A model generated the notes under the pieces. The model was not told the DNA's origin. It was given only the letters and a program-made list of their open reading frames with translations, and ran no database searches. DNA of 64,000 bases from NCBI RefSeq assembly GCF_010119545.1, contig NZ_JAAEAA010000004.1, positions 1 to 64,000 on the forward strand. The letters run 5' to 3'. The stretch comes from Pontibacter fetidus (GTDB taxonomy: Bacteria; Bacteroidota; Bacteroidia; Cytophagales; Hymenobacteraceae). This document shows positions 18,078 to 26,673 of this stretch, piece after piece (position 1 is the stretch's first letter; each line of letters opens with the position of its first letter). The translations under genes were made by a program, and so were the position numbers.

Positions 18078-19751
18078 CTATTTCAGGCCAAGCACTTCCA
18101 CGCCCTGCTCAAACACTACGTCCACAGGTATATTGGCTTTGCTCAATCGATCGAGGTCGGCTTGCAGGTTAGCGTCTACCAGGCCTTGCTCATCTAACAT
18201 TTTACCAACTCCTGCATAATCGCCATTGCCCTGCAGGGTCAGTATTTTTTCGGATAGCTTGTTCATGGCTTCGCGCATTTTGGTATAGTTTACGCGGTAT
18301 TTGCCCGTTGCTGCGTCGCGCTCAAAAGCACCGTTCTCTTTAAAGAAGTTGAAGCGAACCATGTTTGCCTTGCCATGTGCGCTGGATGCACCAAAACGCA
18401 CCGACCTGAAAATACCAGCCAGAAACGTGGTATAATAATCTTCGAGGCTGCCTTCTACCTGGCCTTTTTCGTGCAGCTGCGTGATCATGTACAAGCCAAG
18501 AATATCGGCTTTACCTTCTTCCAGGGCAGATGCATGCTCTTTCAGGGCTTCGCGTACCGTACCTTTTCCGTTAACAGTGTTTTTAATACCTAAGCCGTGC
18601 GCCACCTCATGGAACATGGTGTTGGCAAAAAATGCATCAAAAGTTATGTGTTTCTGCTGATCATCAGCAATCAGCTCATCGGCAATTGGTACCAGTATTT
18701 TATCAAATTTCGCGCGCATGGCATTCTTTAACTGTAGGCGGCGCGTTCCGCGTTTCAGCTGTACTTGTTCGTCGTTTGGCAGGTTGATGGCTATCGTTTT
18801 GCTACCTGCATTGCTGTCGCCTCCATAAAATACCACATCGTAAGCATTCAGGTCTGAGTCGGTGCCCGGCGTTTCTTTTTTATAGGTTGCCGCTACAGGC
18901 AGGCCGCGCTGTAGTTCCGGTAAAAAGGCTGCATACTTGGCCAGTCGCTTGCTCCAGTCCTGGTCTTTTATTAACACATAGGCTTCGTGTGCTGCTTTAT
19001 AACCAAACAAGGCATCCTCATACGTCTCTATCGGCCCGATTACCACATCAATGGTGTTGTTTTTCATGTCCATCCAGGCCAGGTCGCTTGGCTGGTAATT
19101 ATCTGTTAAAAGGGCGTCGGCACGCAGGGTAAGGTATTTTTTAAGTCCGGCATCATCGGCCAGGGCAGCCGCCTGCTTCAGCAAATCCGATGCTCGTTTT
19201 ACATCATCTTTAAACTGCACATGGTAAGGCACGGTAATCAGTTTGCCGCTCGCATCACGACGCACAAACGTATACAAGCTGGTTTTATCTTTCAGGTTGG
19301 CCTTTTCAAACTCTTCCTTGGTCATGTTGGTTGGGTAAAAGTTTGAGCCGGCAGGTTTTGGCCCTACACCTGGTATGAAAGGTGCGTTATTGTTAAGTCT
19401 GTCCCAGGGGCCATAGTTTATTTTTACAAATTGTATGGCAGCGTCGTTATCCAGCGCGGTCAGCAACGAGTCGCCTTTGCCGTAAGCTTCGTACCAAAAC
19501 AGTTTGTCCATAATTTTGCCCGCCTCAATCAGCAACGGAATCATTTGCCGTTCTTTGGCTGTCAGTTTGCTCATATCGGCCGTAAGCTTAAAGCTGGTAT
19601 ACATGTCCAGTTTTTGCTGCAGGCTGTCGGTAGCTGGTGTGGCAGTAGTAGTGGTTTCGGTAGTTGTGCTGGTATCTTCGGTGGTTTTGTTGTTGCAGCC
19701 AACCGAAGCAACCGCTATAGCCGATGCAAATAATAAATGGCGTAGTTTCAT
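18078..19751 (-). CDS. M49 (dipeptidyl-peptidase III-like) zinc metallopeptidase lipoprotein
   Basis: The 557-residue protein has a lipoprotein signal (AVASVGC, Cys19) and a Thr-rich linker. The zinc site is HEVAH near residue 385, followed by LEEGKADILGLY, matching the M49 second motif EExKAD. Classical DPP III has a six-residue HExxGH; here it reads as HExxH, as in a Bacteroidota branch related to M49. It should cleave short peptides at the envelope. Sequence is full length with no break. Confidence 0.75.
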   Translation of the reverse strand: MKLRHLLFASAIAVASVGCNNKTTEDTSTTTETTTTATPATDSLQQKLDMYTSFKLTADMSKLTAKERQMIPLLIEAGKIMDKLFWYEAYGKGDSLLTALDNDAAIQFVKINYGPWDRLNNNAPFIPGVGPKPAGSNFYPTNMTKEEFEKANLKDKTSLYTFVRRDASGKLITVPYHVQFKDDVKRASDLLKQAAALADDAGLKKYLTLRADALLTDNYQPSDLAWMDMKNNTIDVVIGPIETYEDALFGYKAAHEAYVLIKDQDWSKRLAKYAAFLPELQRGLPVAATYKKETPGTDSDLNAYDVVFYGGDSNAGSKTIAINLPNDEQVQLKRGTRRLQLKNAMRAKFDKILVPIADELIADDQQKHITFDAFFANTMFHEVAHGLGIKNTVNGKGTVREALKEHASALEEGKADILGLYMITQLHEKGQVEGSLEDYYTTFLAGIFRSVRFGASSAHGKANMVRFNFFKENGAFERDAATGKYRVNYTKMREAMNKLSEKILTLQGNGDYAGVGKMLDEQGLVDANLQADLDRLSKANIPVDVVFEQGVEVLGLK

Positions 19752-19855
19752 TCTAGTTTTATCTGTTTAGATTTAGGTTCAGGTATCAAGTTACGGAAAT
19801 AAACCGAGCCGGTAAACAGTAGCGCTTTGCTATACCTGCAACTATAAACTAAAAA

Positions 19856-19885
19856 CCGCTGCTCTCTGGTGTCAGAAAGCAGCGG
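19856..19885. terminator. Terminator-like hairpin
   Basis: CCGCTGCT (19856-19863) pairs with AGCAGCGG (19878-19885), downstream of the deoxynucleoside kinase on the - strand. Confidence 0.65.
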
Positions 19886-19912
19886 CGCTATAGTTGGGTG
19901 TATAGTTTATAG

Positions 19913-20527
19913 TTAAAACAGACCGAATAGTTCTACCTGTATCTTCTCTATTATTCCGCCCAGGTCTTCAGGGTTGGCCACAAAGTCGAGGTTGTTTACA
20001 TCTATTACCAGCAGTTTGCCCTGTTTATAGTTTGCCATCCACTCGTTGTAATGGTCGTTCAGGTTGCGCAGGTAGTTTATGCTGATGCTGCTTTCGTAGT
20101 CGCGGTTACGCTTTTCTATCTGGCCAATTAACTTAGGCAGGTCGGCTTTCAGGTAAATCATCAGGTCAGGAGCCTTTACCATGCTGATCATCGACTGAAA
20201 AAGGGCAAAGTAATTCTCGTAATCGCGGGTACTCATCAGCCCGGACTGGTGCAGGTTTTTAGCAAAGATGTGGGCATCCTCGTAAATGGTACGGTCCTGT
20301 ATTACGCTGCGATCTGTTTTTTGTATTTCCTGCACCTGGCCAAAGCGGCTGTTCAGGAAAAACACCTGCAAATGGAAGGCCCAACGCTCCATGTCCTCAT
20401 AAAAATCCTTCAGGTAAGGGTTGTTCTCAACTGCCTCCAGGTACAGATCCCACTTAAAATGCTGGGATAGTTTAGTGGCCAGGGTAGTTTTGCCGGCGCC
20501 AATATTACCGACGATCGCAATGTGCAT
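19913..20527 (-). CDS. Deoxynucleoside kinase
   Basis: The 204-residue cytosolic enzyme phosphorylates deoxynucleosides for salvage. The P-loop GNIGAGKTT is at 7-15. The DRS-type motif is present as QDRTIYEDAH near 97-106, and a LID-type arginine pair KRNRDYE is near 148-154. Full family length. It stands alone on the - strand. Substrate choice (dA/dG versus dC) cannot be told from the sequence. Confidence 0.9.
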   Translation of the reverse strand: MHIAIVGNIGAGKTTLATKLSQHFKWDLYLEAVENNPYLKDFYEDMERWAFHLQVFFLNSRFGQVQEIQKTDRSVIQDRTIYEDAHIFAKNLHQSGLMSTRDYENYFALFQSMISMVKAPDLMIYLKADLPKLIGQIEKRNRDYESSISINYLRNLNDHYNEWMANYKQGKLLVIDVNNLDFVANPEDLGGIIEKIQVELFGLF

Positions 20528-20709
20528 ATAAAACTAAAATTTTGGTAAAAGCTGAAGACAAAAGTAAGTGTTTTTAGCCATATCCAAGTTGCATAATATA
20601 GTTGTTTTATTGTATAATAAACACAATATTATAGCTACCTAATAACGCATTAATTTAGCTGCAATCACACTGCTCACGTACACATTAATGTACCAATTTA
20701 TAGTAAGCT

Positions 20710-20886
20710 ATGACGAAGGGACACAACCAGAGCCACCACAAACAAAGTGGGCAAACACCGTCAGGGTCAGTTAGCAAGGGGGAGAGCCGCCACCTGAAAG
20801 ACCAGCCAAAAGACAAAAGTCCGGACCAGGGTCGCAACCAATACAAAGAGCAGTCTGGTAACACAAAAGGCCGAAACGCTATTTAA
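20710..20886 (+). CDS. Possible 58-residue disordered hydrophilic protein
   Basis: An ATG-initiated frame (MTKGHNQSHHKQSGQTPSGS start, GNTKGRNAI end) encodes a Lys/Gln/Ser/Gly-rich, hydrophobic-poor chain. Stop TAA lies 5 bp before a good hairpin terminator. Low complexity resembles small stress-related disordered proteins, but no family is recognised. It is below the usual ORF size cutoff and may be missed by callers. Confidence 0.45.
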   Translation: MTKGHNQSHHKQSGQTPSGSVSKGESRHLKDQPKDKSPDQGRNQYKEQSGNTKGRNAI

Positions 20887-20891
20887 AACAA

Positions 20892-20926
20892 AATGCCCCA
20901 GCAGCTATAGTTGCTGCAGGGGCATT
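20892..20926. terminator. Bidirectional terminator
   Basis: AATGCCCC / GGGGCATT with inner GCAGC / GCTGC pairs and a TATAGTT-containing loop. It sits between the small + strand ORF and the - strand gene ending at 20950. Confidence 0.8.
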
Positions 20927-20949
20927 AAACAAGTAATGCCAAGTATAGT

Positions 20950-21582
20950 TTATCGTTTTTCGCGCATTTCGTTATAAGCTTCCTGGGCTTCGCGGCTTTT
21001 TTTAAGCGTGGCAAATTCTACCTGCAGGGCTGCTATTTTTATTTTATCACTGTTGTTCAGGTTTTCCAGCACTTCCGCTTTGCGGGTATTCAGTTCGCCA
21101 AATACAAACTCGGCATAATCCCAGTCGCGCAGGTTCCAGCGGCGGCGGTTAGCACGGGTATAATCTGTTAGGCGTATATAGGCGTCGCGCAGGGCGGCAG
21201 GTTTTATGGCGGCAATGCGGGTTGTTCCGGTCATCAGGTTTTCCCAGCGTTCCAGTTCGCTGCCATCCAGGTTAACAGACTGGCGTAGTTCGTTGCGCTC
21301 CTCCCACTCGCTGTAGCGGCTTTTATACTGGTTATACTCTGTTTTCGACTCCTGCGACAGTTTTTCGGTGTTCTTATCAAGCCCTGATGTTAGCGCTTTA
21401 AATTCCTGTTTTACGGCAGGCCATTCAGCACGTGTTACGCTATCGGCCTGTGCCGATTTTTTACGCATCCAGGTGCGCAGGTTTGTCAGGTCCTGCTCCA
21501 GTTGCGATTTGGTTTGCGCCTGTGCGCCAACTATAGTTCCGGTAAACAAAAGGGCCAGTACGTATTTTTTCACGGTTCTCAT
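20950..21582 (-). CDS. Exported helical protein, unknown
   Basis: The 210-residue protein has a signal peptide (cleavage near AQA-Q, residues 21-23) and then is almost wholly charged helix (KSQLEQDLTNLRTWMRKKSA, KSRYSEWEERNELRQ, YNEMREKR). It likely forms a periplasmic helical bundle. No domain is recognised. It carries an AACTATAGTT copy within the signal-peptide coding sequence. Confidence 0.65.
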   Translation of the reverse strand: MRTVKKYVLALLFTGTIVGAQAQTKSQLEQDLTNLRTWMRKKSAQADSVTRAEWPAVKQEFKALTSGLDKNTEKLSQESKTEYNQYKSRYSEWEERNELRQSVNLDGSELERWENLMTGTTRIAAIKPAALRDAYIRLTDYTRANRRRWNLRDWDYAEFVFGELNTRKAEVLENLNNSDKIKIAALQVEFATLKKSREAQEAYNEMREKR

Positions 21583-21816
21583 TTTGTAAAAGTATAAACT
21601 GATTTAATAACACCAGCTATCCAGTAAATATTATGCCAGAACTATACTTACACTTAAATTTTGAAACAATATTTAAGCTCCCGGCAACCCTTACACCTAT
21701 ATAAAATTGTACTATCCTTTAGCTATAGTTTACGTTTAATGAGTTAAAACTATAGTTGCCTATACTTCAATGGCCTGCCAAACAAGCTGCCAGCATCTCA
21801 AAATCAAAACCATACC

Positions 21817-24255
21817 ATGAGCAACCCAAGAAGCAGCTTTCACGAAACCGTTGTTTCTATAACCAATAAAGATGAGATTATTCTGAGTGCGGACAAGTTC
21901 CCGTTCAGAACCACCCTTAGTTTGTCTCCACTCATCTCTTATTGGGAAAAAAAAGCTATCACAGACTCTAGTTGTAACATTGCCCGCGTGCGCGAACTGG
22001 CCGAACTGCTGCGCCAGACACCGGCCTTGCTGCAACCCATCGAACACGTAGACCTGATCGAAGAACACATCCGGACAGTTGATATACTGATGGAAGATAT
22101 TTTCCCGAGCGCCCTCTGGGAAAACGACTTGCGTGCCGTGGTGCTGCCTTTCCATTTCGATAGTTTTTATGCCACGCCCCGCCTGGAAGAACTACGCCTG
22201 CTGAATGGAGAAAACTATACCGAAAAACTTAACCTGGACCTGAAAACCCTGTTGTTCCGGCTTACGCTTTCGGCCTACACCATTGTACTCGAGAAGTTTT
22301 ACAAAGCTAATTTCAGGGTAGACCAGCCGCTTATTTTTACCATAAAAGATAAGTTTACCCAACTGGAGCGCCACTATAAACTGAGCATAGACCTTAAGTT
22401 TATGGATGTGAAGGTAAATGGCGAACTGAAAAAACTAAAGCCGCAGGAAATTAACTTCCTGATAAACCGCTACAACAACCTGGACCTTTGGATGCAGAAA
22501 CTGCCTCCGGAAGACTTTGAATTTACAGGCTTTGCCATCTACGATTTTACAGACGTAACAATGGAAGAAACCATCTCCTCGTTACGCTACGACCTGCTGG
22601 AGAAAAACGCCGTTACCGCCGAAGATAGTTTTAAAAACCTGCAACAAAAACTGCGGATACTTTTCGGGCTGCCGGGTATAAAGTTTGGGTTGGCCTCTTG
22701 CCCTGCCATGCAGGAGTTTGACACTACCTATGCCCGCAAGATCTGGAACGGACTGGTGCTGACCCAGCAATGCGACCTGCGCCTGGAAAACTTGCGCGGC
22801 TCAATTTATGAACCAGTAATAAAGCACGGCCATACTATAATTGTAGAAGACCTTAAACTGTTTGACAATCCGACCCGCATTGAACAATCGCTGCTGGAAG
22901 ATGGCCTGCGCAACCTGATTATAGCACCACTGCAGTATGAAGGCCGCATAATTGGATTGCTGGAGGTCGCTTCACCGATACCTGGCGAGCTGAATGCCCT
23001 TTCTATGATCCGGCTGAAGGAAATATTGCCGCTTTTTGCTCTGGCCATGCACCGCGGCCTGGAAGAACTACGCAGCAGCATCCAAAACGTCATCAAGGAG
23101 AAATACACTGCTATACACCCGGTTGTAGAGTGGCGCTTTACGCAGGCTGCTATCAATTTCCTGGATAAAATGGAACGCAACGCAACTGCCGAAATTGAGC
23201 CTATCGTGTTCCGGGATATTTACCCGTTATATGGTGTGTCGGATGTGCGCAACTCTGCTACGGAGCGTAACAAAGCTATACAAGGCGACCTGCTGGACCA
23301 ACTGGTGCTTGCCAAAGAAGTGCTGCTGGCCGCAAAAGACCACCTGCCACTGCCTATACTGGATGAGCTTACCTTTAAGATAGACAAGTATTCGCATAAC
23401 ATTATGTCGGAGCTTGGCTCTGACGATGAAGCGCAGGTGCTGGATTTTTTGAGAAATGAAGTAGAGACCCTCTTTAACCACTTCCTGAAAACCAACCCGC
23501 AAACCGAACAGGCTATTAAAGTATACAAAGCGGCTACTACCAACCCCTATAATGTGGTGTATAACAAGCGCCGCGCCTACGAAGAAAGCCTGTACATGAT
23601 AAACGAAACCATTTCGTCGTTCCTGGACCGGGAAGAAGAGAAAGCGCAGGAGATATTCCCGCATTATTTCGAGAAGTATAAAACCGACGGATTAGAGTAT
23701 AACATTTACATAGGGGCATCGCTGCTGAATGGGGGCAACTTTGAGCGCATTTACCTCAAAAACATGCGGTTATGGCAACTAATGCTTACCTGCGAAATTG
23801 CCCGCCGCATACAAAACCTGCGTGCTACCTTAAAACTGCCTTTAGAGATAGCGCAGCTTATACTGGTGCACAGTGATCCTATTTCGATCCGGTTCAGGCT
23901 GGATGAGAAGAAGTTTGATGTGGAAGGTGCCAGCAACATTCGGTACGAGATCATTAAAAAACGCCTCGACAAAGCTGTTATCCGCGACACCGAAGAGCGC
24001 CTGACACAGCCCGGCAAAATTGCTATCGTGTATACCCAGCAAAAAGAGGCCACCGAATACTTGCGCTACATCGAGTTTCTGCAGTCGGAAGGATATATTG
24101 AGAAGAACGTGGAAATGCTGGAAATAGAAGAGATGCAGGGCGTGCAAGGCTTACGTGCTTTGCGCGTATCAGTCAGCTTTAAAGAGCAGCTTCGCCACGA
24201 TATTGACTCCGGCGATGAATTGCTAACTATAGCCCAAAGTGCAAGTTTGAATTAA
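21817..24255 (+). CDS. Large GAF-domain protein, unknown role
   Basis: The 812-residue cytosolic protein has a helical N-terminal third and a GAF-like domain around 305-415 (ARKIWNGLVLTQQCDLRLEN..., NLIIAPLQYEGRIIGLLEVA). A long helical C-terminal half follows (REEEKAQEIFPHYFEKYK, KKRLDKAVIRDTEERLTQPG). No kinase, cyclase or phosphodiesterase domain is visible, so it may be a ligand-binding scaffold. Monocistronic. Confidence 0.75.
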   Translation: MSNPRSSFHETVVSITNKDEIILSADKFPFRTTLSLSPLISYWEKKAITDSSCNIARVRELAELLRQTPALLQPIEHVDLIEEHIRTVDILMEDIFPSALWENDLRAVVLPFHFDSFYATPRLEELRLLNGENYTEKLNLDLKTLLFRLTLSAYTIVLEKFYKANFRVDQPLIFTIKDKFTQLERHYKLSIDLKFMDVKVNGELKKLKPQEINFLINRYNNLDLWMQKLPPEDFEFTGFAIYDFTDVTMEETISSLRYDLLEKNAVTAEDSFKNLQQKLRILFGLPGIKFGLASCPAMQEFDTTYARKIWNGLVLTQQCDLRLENLRGSIYEPVIKHGHTIIVEDLKLFDNPTRIEQSLLEDGLRNLIIAPLQYEGRIIGLLEVASPIPGELNALSMIRLKEILPLFALAMHRGLEELRSSIQNVIKEKYTAIHPVVEWRFTQAAINFLDKMERNATAEIEPIVFRDIYPLYGVSDVRNSATERNKAIQGDLLDQLVLAKEVLLAAKDHLPLPILDELTFKIDKYSHNIMSELGSDDEAQVLDFLRNEVETLFNHFLKTNPQTEQAIKVYKAATTNPYNVVYNKRRAYEESLYMINETISSFLDREEEKAQEIFPHYFEKYKTDGLEYNIYIGASLLNGGNFERIYLKNMRLWQLMLTCEIARRIQNLRATLKLPLEIAQLILVHSDPISIRFRLDEKKFDVEGASNIRYEIIKKRLDKAVIRDTEERLTQPGKIAIVYTQQKEATEYLRYIEFLQSEGYIEKNVEMLEIEEMQGVQGLRALRVSVSFKEQLRHDIDSGDELLTIAQSASLN

Positions 24256-24369
24256 ATAAACCAAAGACACAAATATAGGAAAAGTTACATACTTGGCAAT
24301 TTGTTAAATTTTTTAACATGGCCTTAGGTGCGTTTAAACCAATATTCAAGACATTAATTATCAAGTATT

Positions 24370-24377
24370 TAACTTTG
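24370..24377 (+). promoter_or_regulatory. Candidate -7 box TAACTTTG
   Basis: Matches the TAnnTTTG pattern in the 274-bp AT-rich spacer before the lipoprotein at 24530. No convincing upstream TTG element is seen. Confidence 0.3.
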
Positions 24378-24529
24378 CATTTTAGCGCACCCATAATCTG
24401 CGACAAAAATATTTTTTATTATTTTTTATAACCAAGTGCAATTATTTTTCGTAATCCGCCGTTCTTAACCCAACACCAGCTTAGGTAACTGGTGATTTCA
24501 TAGTTTTCACGTTTTCAACTTTTAGCCAA

Positions 24530-25333
24530 ATGAAATTGAAAAACAGAATTTTACCTGCCATGCTATTTTTCGGCGTGGTAGCCTTCTCATCTTGTGATGA
24601 CAAGGAAAAAGATGCACTTGCACCATCTATTGAACAAGGCGCAATTTCTCATGTAATGGCCGACTCTTCTGAGGTTACTTCTTATACCTATGCTGGTAAA
24701 GAACTTTCGCAGATAAACTATTACGACAAAGAGACTGGTGAACTGGAGTCTTTCGAAAAATTCGTTCGCGATTCTAAAGGTAACGTCATCAAATCATCAA
24801 CACATGCCGGCACTAACCACACAGTGCTTTCGGAGCAGGACTACAAGTACAACGACAAAAACCAGCTCACCCAAACTACTGCCTCGTATTACAACGGCAG
24901 TAACCTGGAGTACAGCGCTGTTACCACCTTCGATTACAACGCTCAGAAAGAGCTGAAGAAGAAAACAGTTTACGAAGGTAAAGATGTAGCATCAGCCAAA
25001 CTAAAGTCATACACTACTTACGAGGTACTTCCAAACGGCAACTATGGCCAGGAAAAGCAGTTTGTTGTTGATGGCAAAGGCAAAGGTAAGTTGTTCTCTA
25101 CTACCACGTATTCTTACGACAGCAACCACAACCCATTCTTCCTGCACGGCGAGCCGGGCGCTTCGGCAAGCCCGAACAACATAACAGTAGCTTCTACACT
25201 GGTGCATGCCAGCAAAAAATCGTACCGCTACACGTATACTTATAAGTACGATGAGCGCGGTTACCCAACCAGCCAAACTGTTACCTCGCCTTCTGGCAAG
25301 GCAGAGACTTTTACTTACTTGTACAGCAACTAA
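24530..25333 (+). CDS. YD-repeat-like lipoprotein
   Basis: The 267-residue protein has a lipoprotein signal (FSSCDD, Cys near 23). The body consists of repeated beta hairpins with Tyr-Asp words (YKYNDKNQLTQ, FDYNAQKELKK, YSYDSNHNPFF, YKYDERGYPTSQ), like short RHS/YD or DUF4595 repeats. No toxin domain or RHS core boundary is present, so it is better read as a surface lipoprotein. A strong terminator follows. Confidence 0.7.
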   Translation: MKLKNRILPAMLFFGVVAFSSCDDKEKDALAPSIEQGAISHVMADSSEVTSYTYAGKELSQINYYDKETGELESFEKFVRDSKGNVIKSSTHAGTNHTVLSEQDYKYNDKNQLTQTTASYYNGSNLEYSAVTTFDYNAQKELKKKTVYEGKDVASAKLKSYTTYEVLPNGNYGQEKQFVVDGKGKGKLFSTTTYSYDSNHNPFFLHGEPGASASPNNITVASTLVHASKKSYRYTYTYKYDERGYPTSQTVTSPSGKAETFTYLYSN

Positions 25334-25356
25334 GTATCAGAGCACATTAGTTTAAA

Positions 25357-25394
25357 CAATAGCGGCTACAGGGCAATTCCTGTAGCCGCTATTG
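25357..25394 (+). terminator. Rho-independent terminator
   Basis: Perfect 14-bp arms (CAATAGCGGCTACA and complement) with a 10-base loop, then a T-run. Confidence 0.9.
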
Positions 25395-25438
25395 TTTTTA
25401 TGCCCCCTATAGTTATGCTATATCACCATTTAAATCGC

Positions 25439-25446
25439 TATATTTG
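25439..25446 (+). promoter_or_regulatory. Candidate -7 box TATATTTG
   Basis: Matches TAnnTTTG and lies 25 bp before the CDGSH gene start, giving a short leader. Confidence 0.4.
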
Positions 25447-25470
25447 CTTTATACCTCATAACTAACATAC

Positions 25471-25692
25471 ATGTCAAAAACCAGAATAACGGTAAACAAC
25501 AATGGCTCGCTGCGCATAGAAGGTGAGTTTGAAATAGTGGATAAAGATGGAAATGCTTACGGTTTAGGCGGTCGTACACTGGTGTCAGTTTGCCGTTGCG
25601 GTCTTTCTAAAAACAAACCGTTTTGCGATGGTTCGCACAAAGGCCATTTTGAGCACGATGCCCAGGCTTTCGACCTTCCTGAAAAGAAATAA
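25471..25692 (+). CDS. CDGSH iron-sulfur domain protein
   Basis: The 73-residue protein has the full CDGSH motif: Cys41, Cys43, Cys52 and His56 (CRCGLSKNKPFCDGSHKGHF), which binds a [2Fe-2S] cluster with three cysteines and one histidine. Such small proteins are redox or cluster carriers in the cytosol. The next gene (DUF2007) starts 27 bp downstream on the same strand and may be co-transcribed. Confidence 0.92.
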   Translation: MSKTRITVNNNGSLRIEGEFEIVDKDGNAYGLGGRTLVSVCRCGLSKNKPFCDGSHKGHFEHDAQAFDLPEKK

Positions 25693-25719
25693 CACAAACA
25701 CTGTACGCTATAGTTTGCC

Positions 25720-26163
25720 ATGCCAGAACGTTTAGTAACTATTGCCGCCTTTAACGAACCCACCGAAGCCCATATTATGAAAGGCCGGCTGGAAGCGGAA
25801 GGTATACTTTGCTTTCTGAGCGATGAGCATATAGTTGGGGCACAGCCCTTTTACTCGGTGGCTGTGGGTGGCGTAAAGCTAAAAGTAACTGAGCAGGACG
25901 AAGAAGATGCCCGCGCCGTAATGGCCCGCATACAAAGCGGCAACAGCGAATTTTTGCTGGATGATAACATAGAGTTGGCTCCTCCTATGCAGGAACACGT
26001 AATTGCCACTACCTGCCCCAAATGCAACTCCGACCACATTGCCGAAGAGAAGTATAATAAAACTGTATTTTCGCTGAGCTACCTGTTGTTTGGGTTTCCG
26101 TTACCTTTCCTGAGCCACAAATACAGGTGCTACAACTGCGGCCATACCTGGAAAATTAAATAA
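25720..26163 (+). CDS. DUF2007 protein with C-terminal zinc ribbon
   Basis: The 147-residue protein has an N-terminal DUF2007-like domain (AFNEPTEAHIMKGRLEAEGI, then VGGVKLKVTEQDEEDAR), a small ACT-like fold found in putative signalling proteins. The C-terminus has two Cys pairs, CPKCNSDH and YNCGHTWKIK, forming a zinc ribbon. Cytosolic. Its exact role is unknown. Confidence 0.8.
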   Translation: MPERLVTIAAFNEPTEAHIMKGRLEAEGILCFLSDEHIVGAQPFYSVAVGGVKLKVTEQDEEDARAVMARIQSGNSEFLLDDNIELAPPMQEHVIATTCPKCNSDHIAEEKYNKTVFSLSYLLFGFPLPFLSHKYRCYNCGHTWKIK

Positions 26164-26189
26164 AAAAGGAGCCCGAGCGGCTCCTTTTT
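26163..26189. terminator. Bidirectional terminator
   Basis: AAAAAGGAGCC / GGCTCCTTTTT with a 5-base loop begins at the last stop base of the DUF2007 gene and faces the - strand gene at 26261. Confidence 0.85.
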
Positions 26190-26260
26190 CTATTGTAAGC
26201 ACTGCCTATAGTTACCTTTTGGCCAAACCTGAAAGGCTGCAAACAAAAAGTAAGTGAATA

Positions 26261-26521
26261 CTATTTAGTGCCTGTTAATTCATTTACAAACTGCACATAT
26301 TCGGCACGGGCTTCATCCTGGCTTTTGCCTTGCAGCTTTTTCCAGGCATCCCATTTGGCAATGTTCTTAAAATCGAAACCGCCCGGGCGCTCGGTATTCA
26401 CATCCCCTTCAGAGCTTTGCTTGTAAAGTGCATATAGTTTAAGAAGCACATCGTTAGATGGGCGTTCGGTTAGTGCTTTAGAGCGCTCTGCTGCGCTTTC
26501 AAATTCCTGTTGTGTAGCCAT
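26261..26521 (-). CDS. Acyl-CoA-binding protein
   Basis: The 86-residue four-helix protein matches ACBP: VLLKLYALYKQSSEGD near 25-40, PGGFDF and KWDAWKKLQGKSQDEA near 56-71, the positions that contact the CoA and acyl chain. It buffers long-chain acyl-CoA in the cytosol. ACBPs are mainly eukaryotic but occur in several bacterial groups. Monocistronic. Confidence 0.92.
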   Translation of the reverse strand: MATQQEFESAAERSKALTERPSNDVLLKLYALYKQSSEGDVNTERPGGFDFKNIAKWDAWKKLQGKSQDEARAEYVQFVNELTGTK

Positions 26522-26673
26522 CGTTTAAAGTTATAGTTTGAGGATGCTCTAAAATAGCCAAAAGTATTATGCAAGCATAACTTTCCGGTGTTTTATTTTT
26601 TCCCTTAATCTACGTACATTTAGTTGCCGCCACGCAGGCTGCAGCTTATCACTTTAAATCACAGACACACACT

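Noticed and set aside
22806-24147. Several long - strand frames within the GAF gene
   Set aside because: They are antisense shadows of a single 812-residue coding frame with consistent domain structure.
24530-25333. RHS toxin
   Set aside because: YD-like hairpins are few, there is a lipobox, and there is no core boundary or toxin tip or neighbouring immunity gene.
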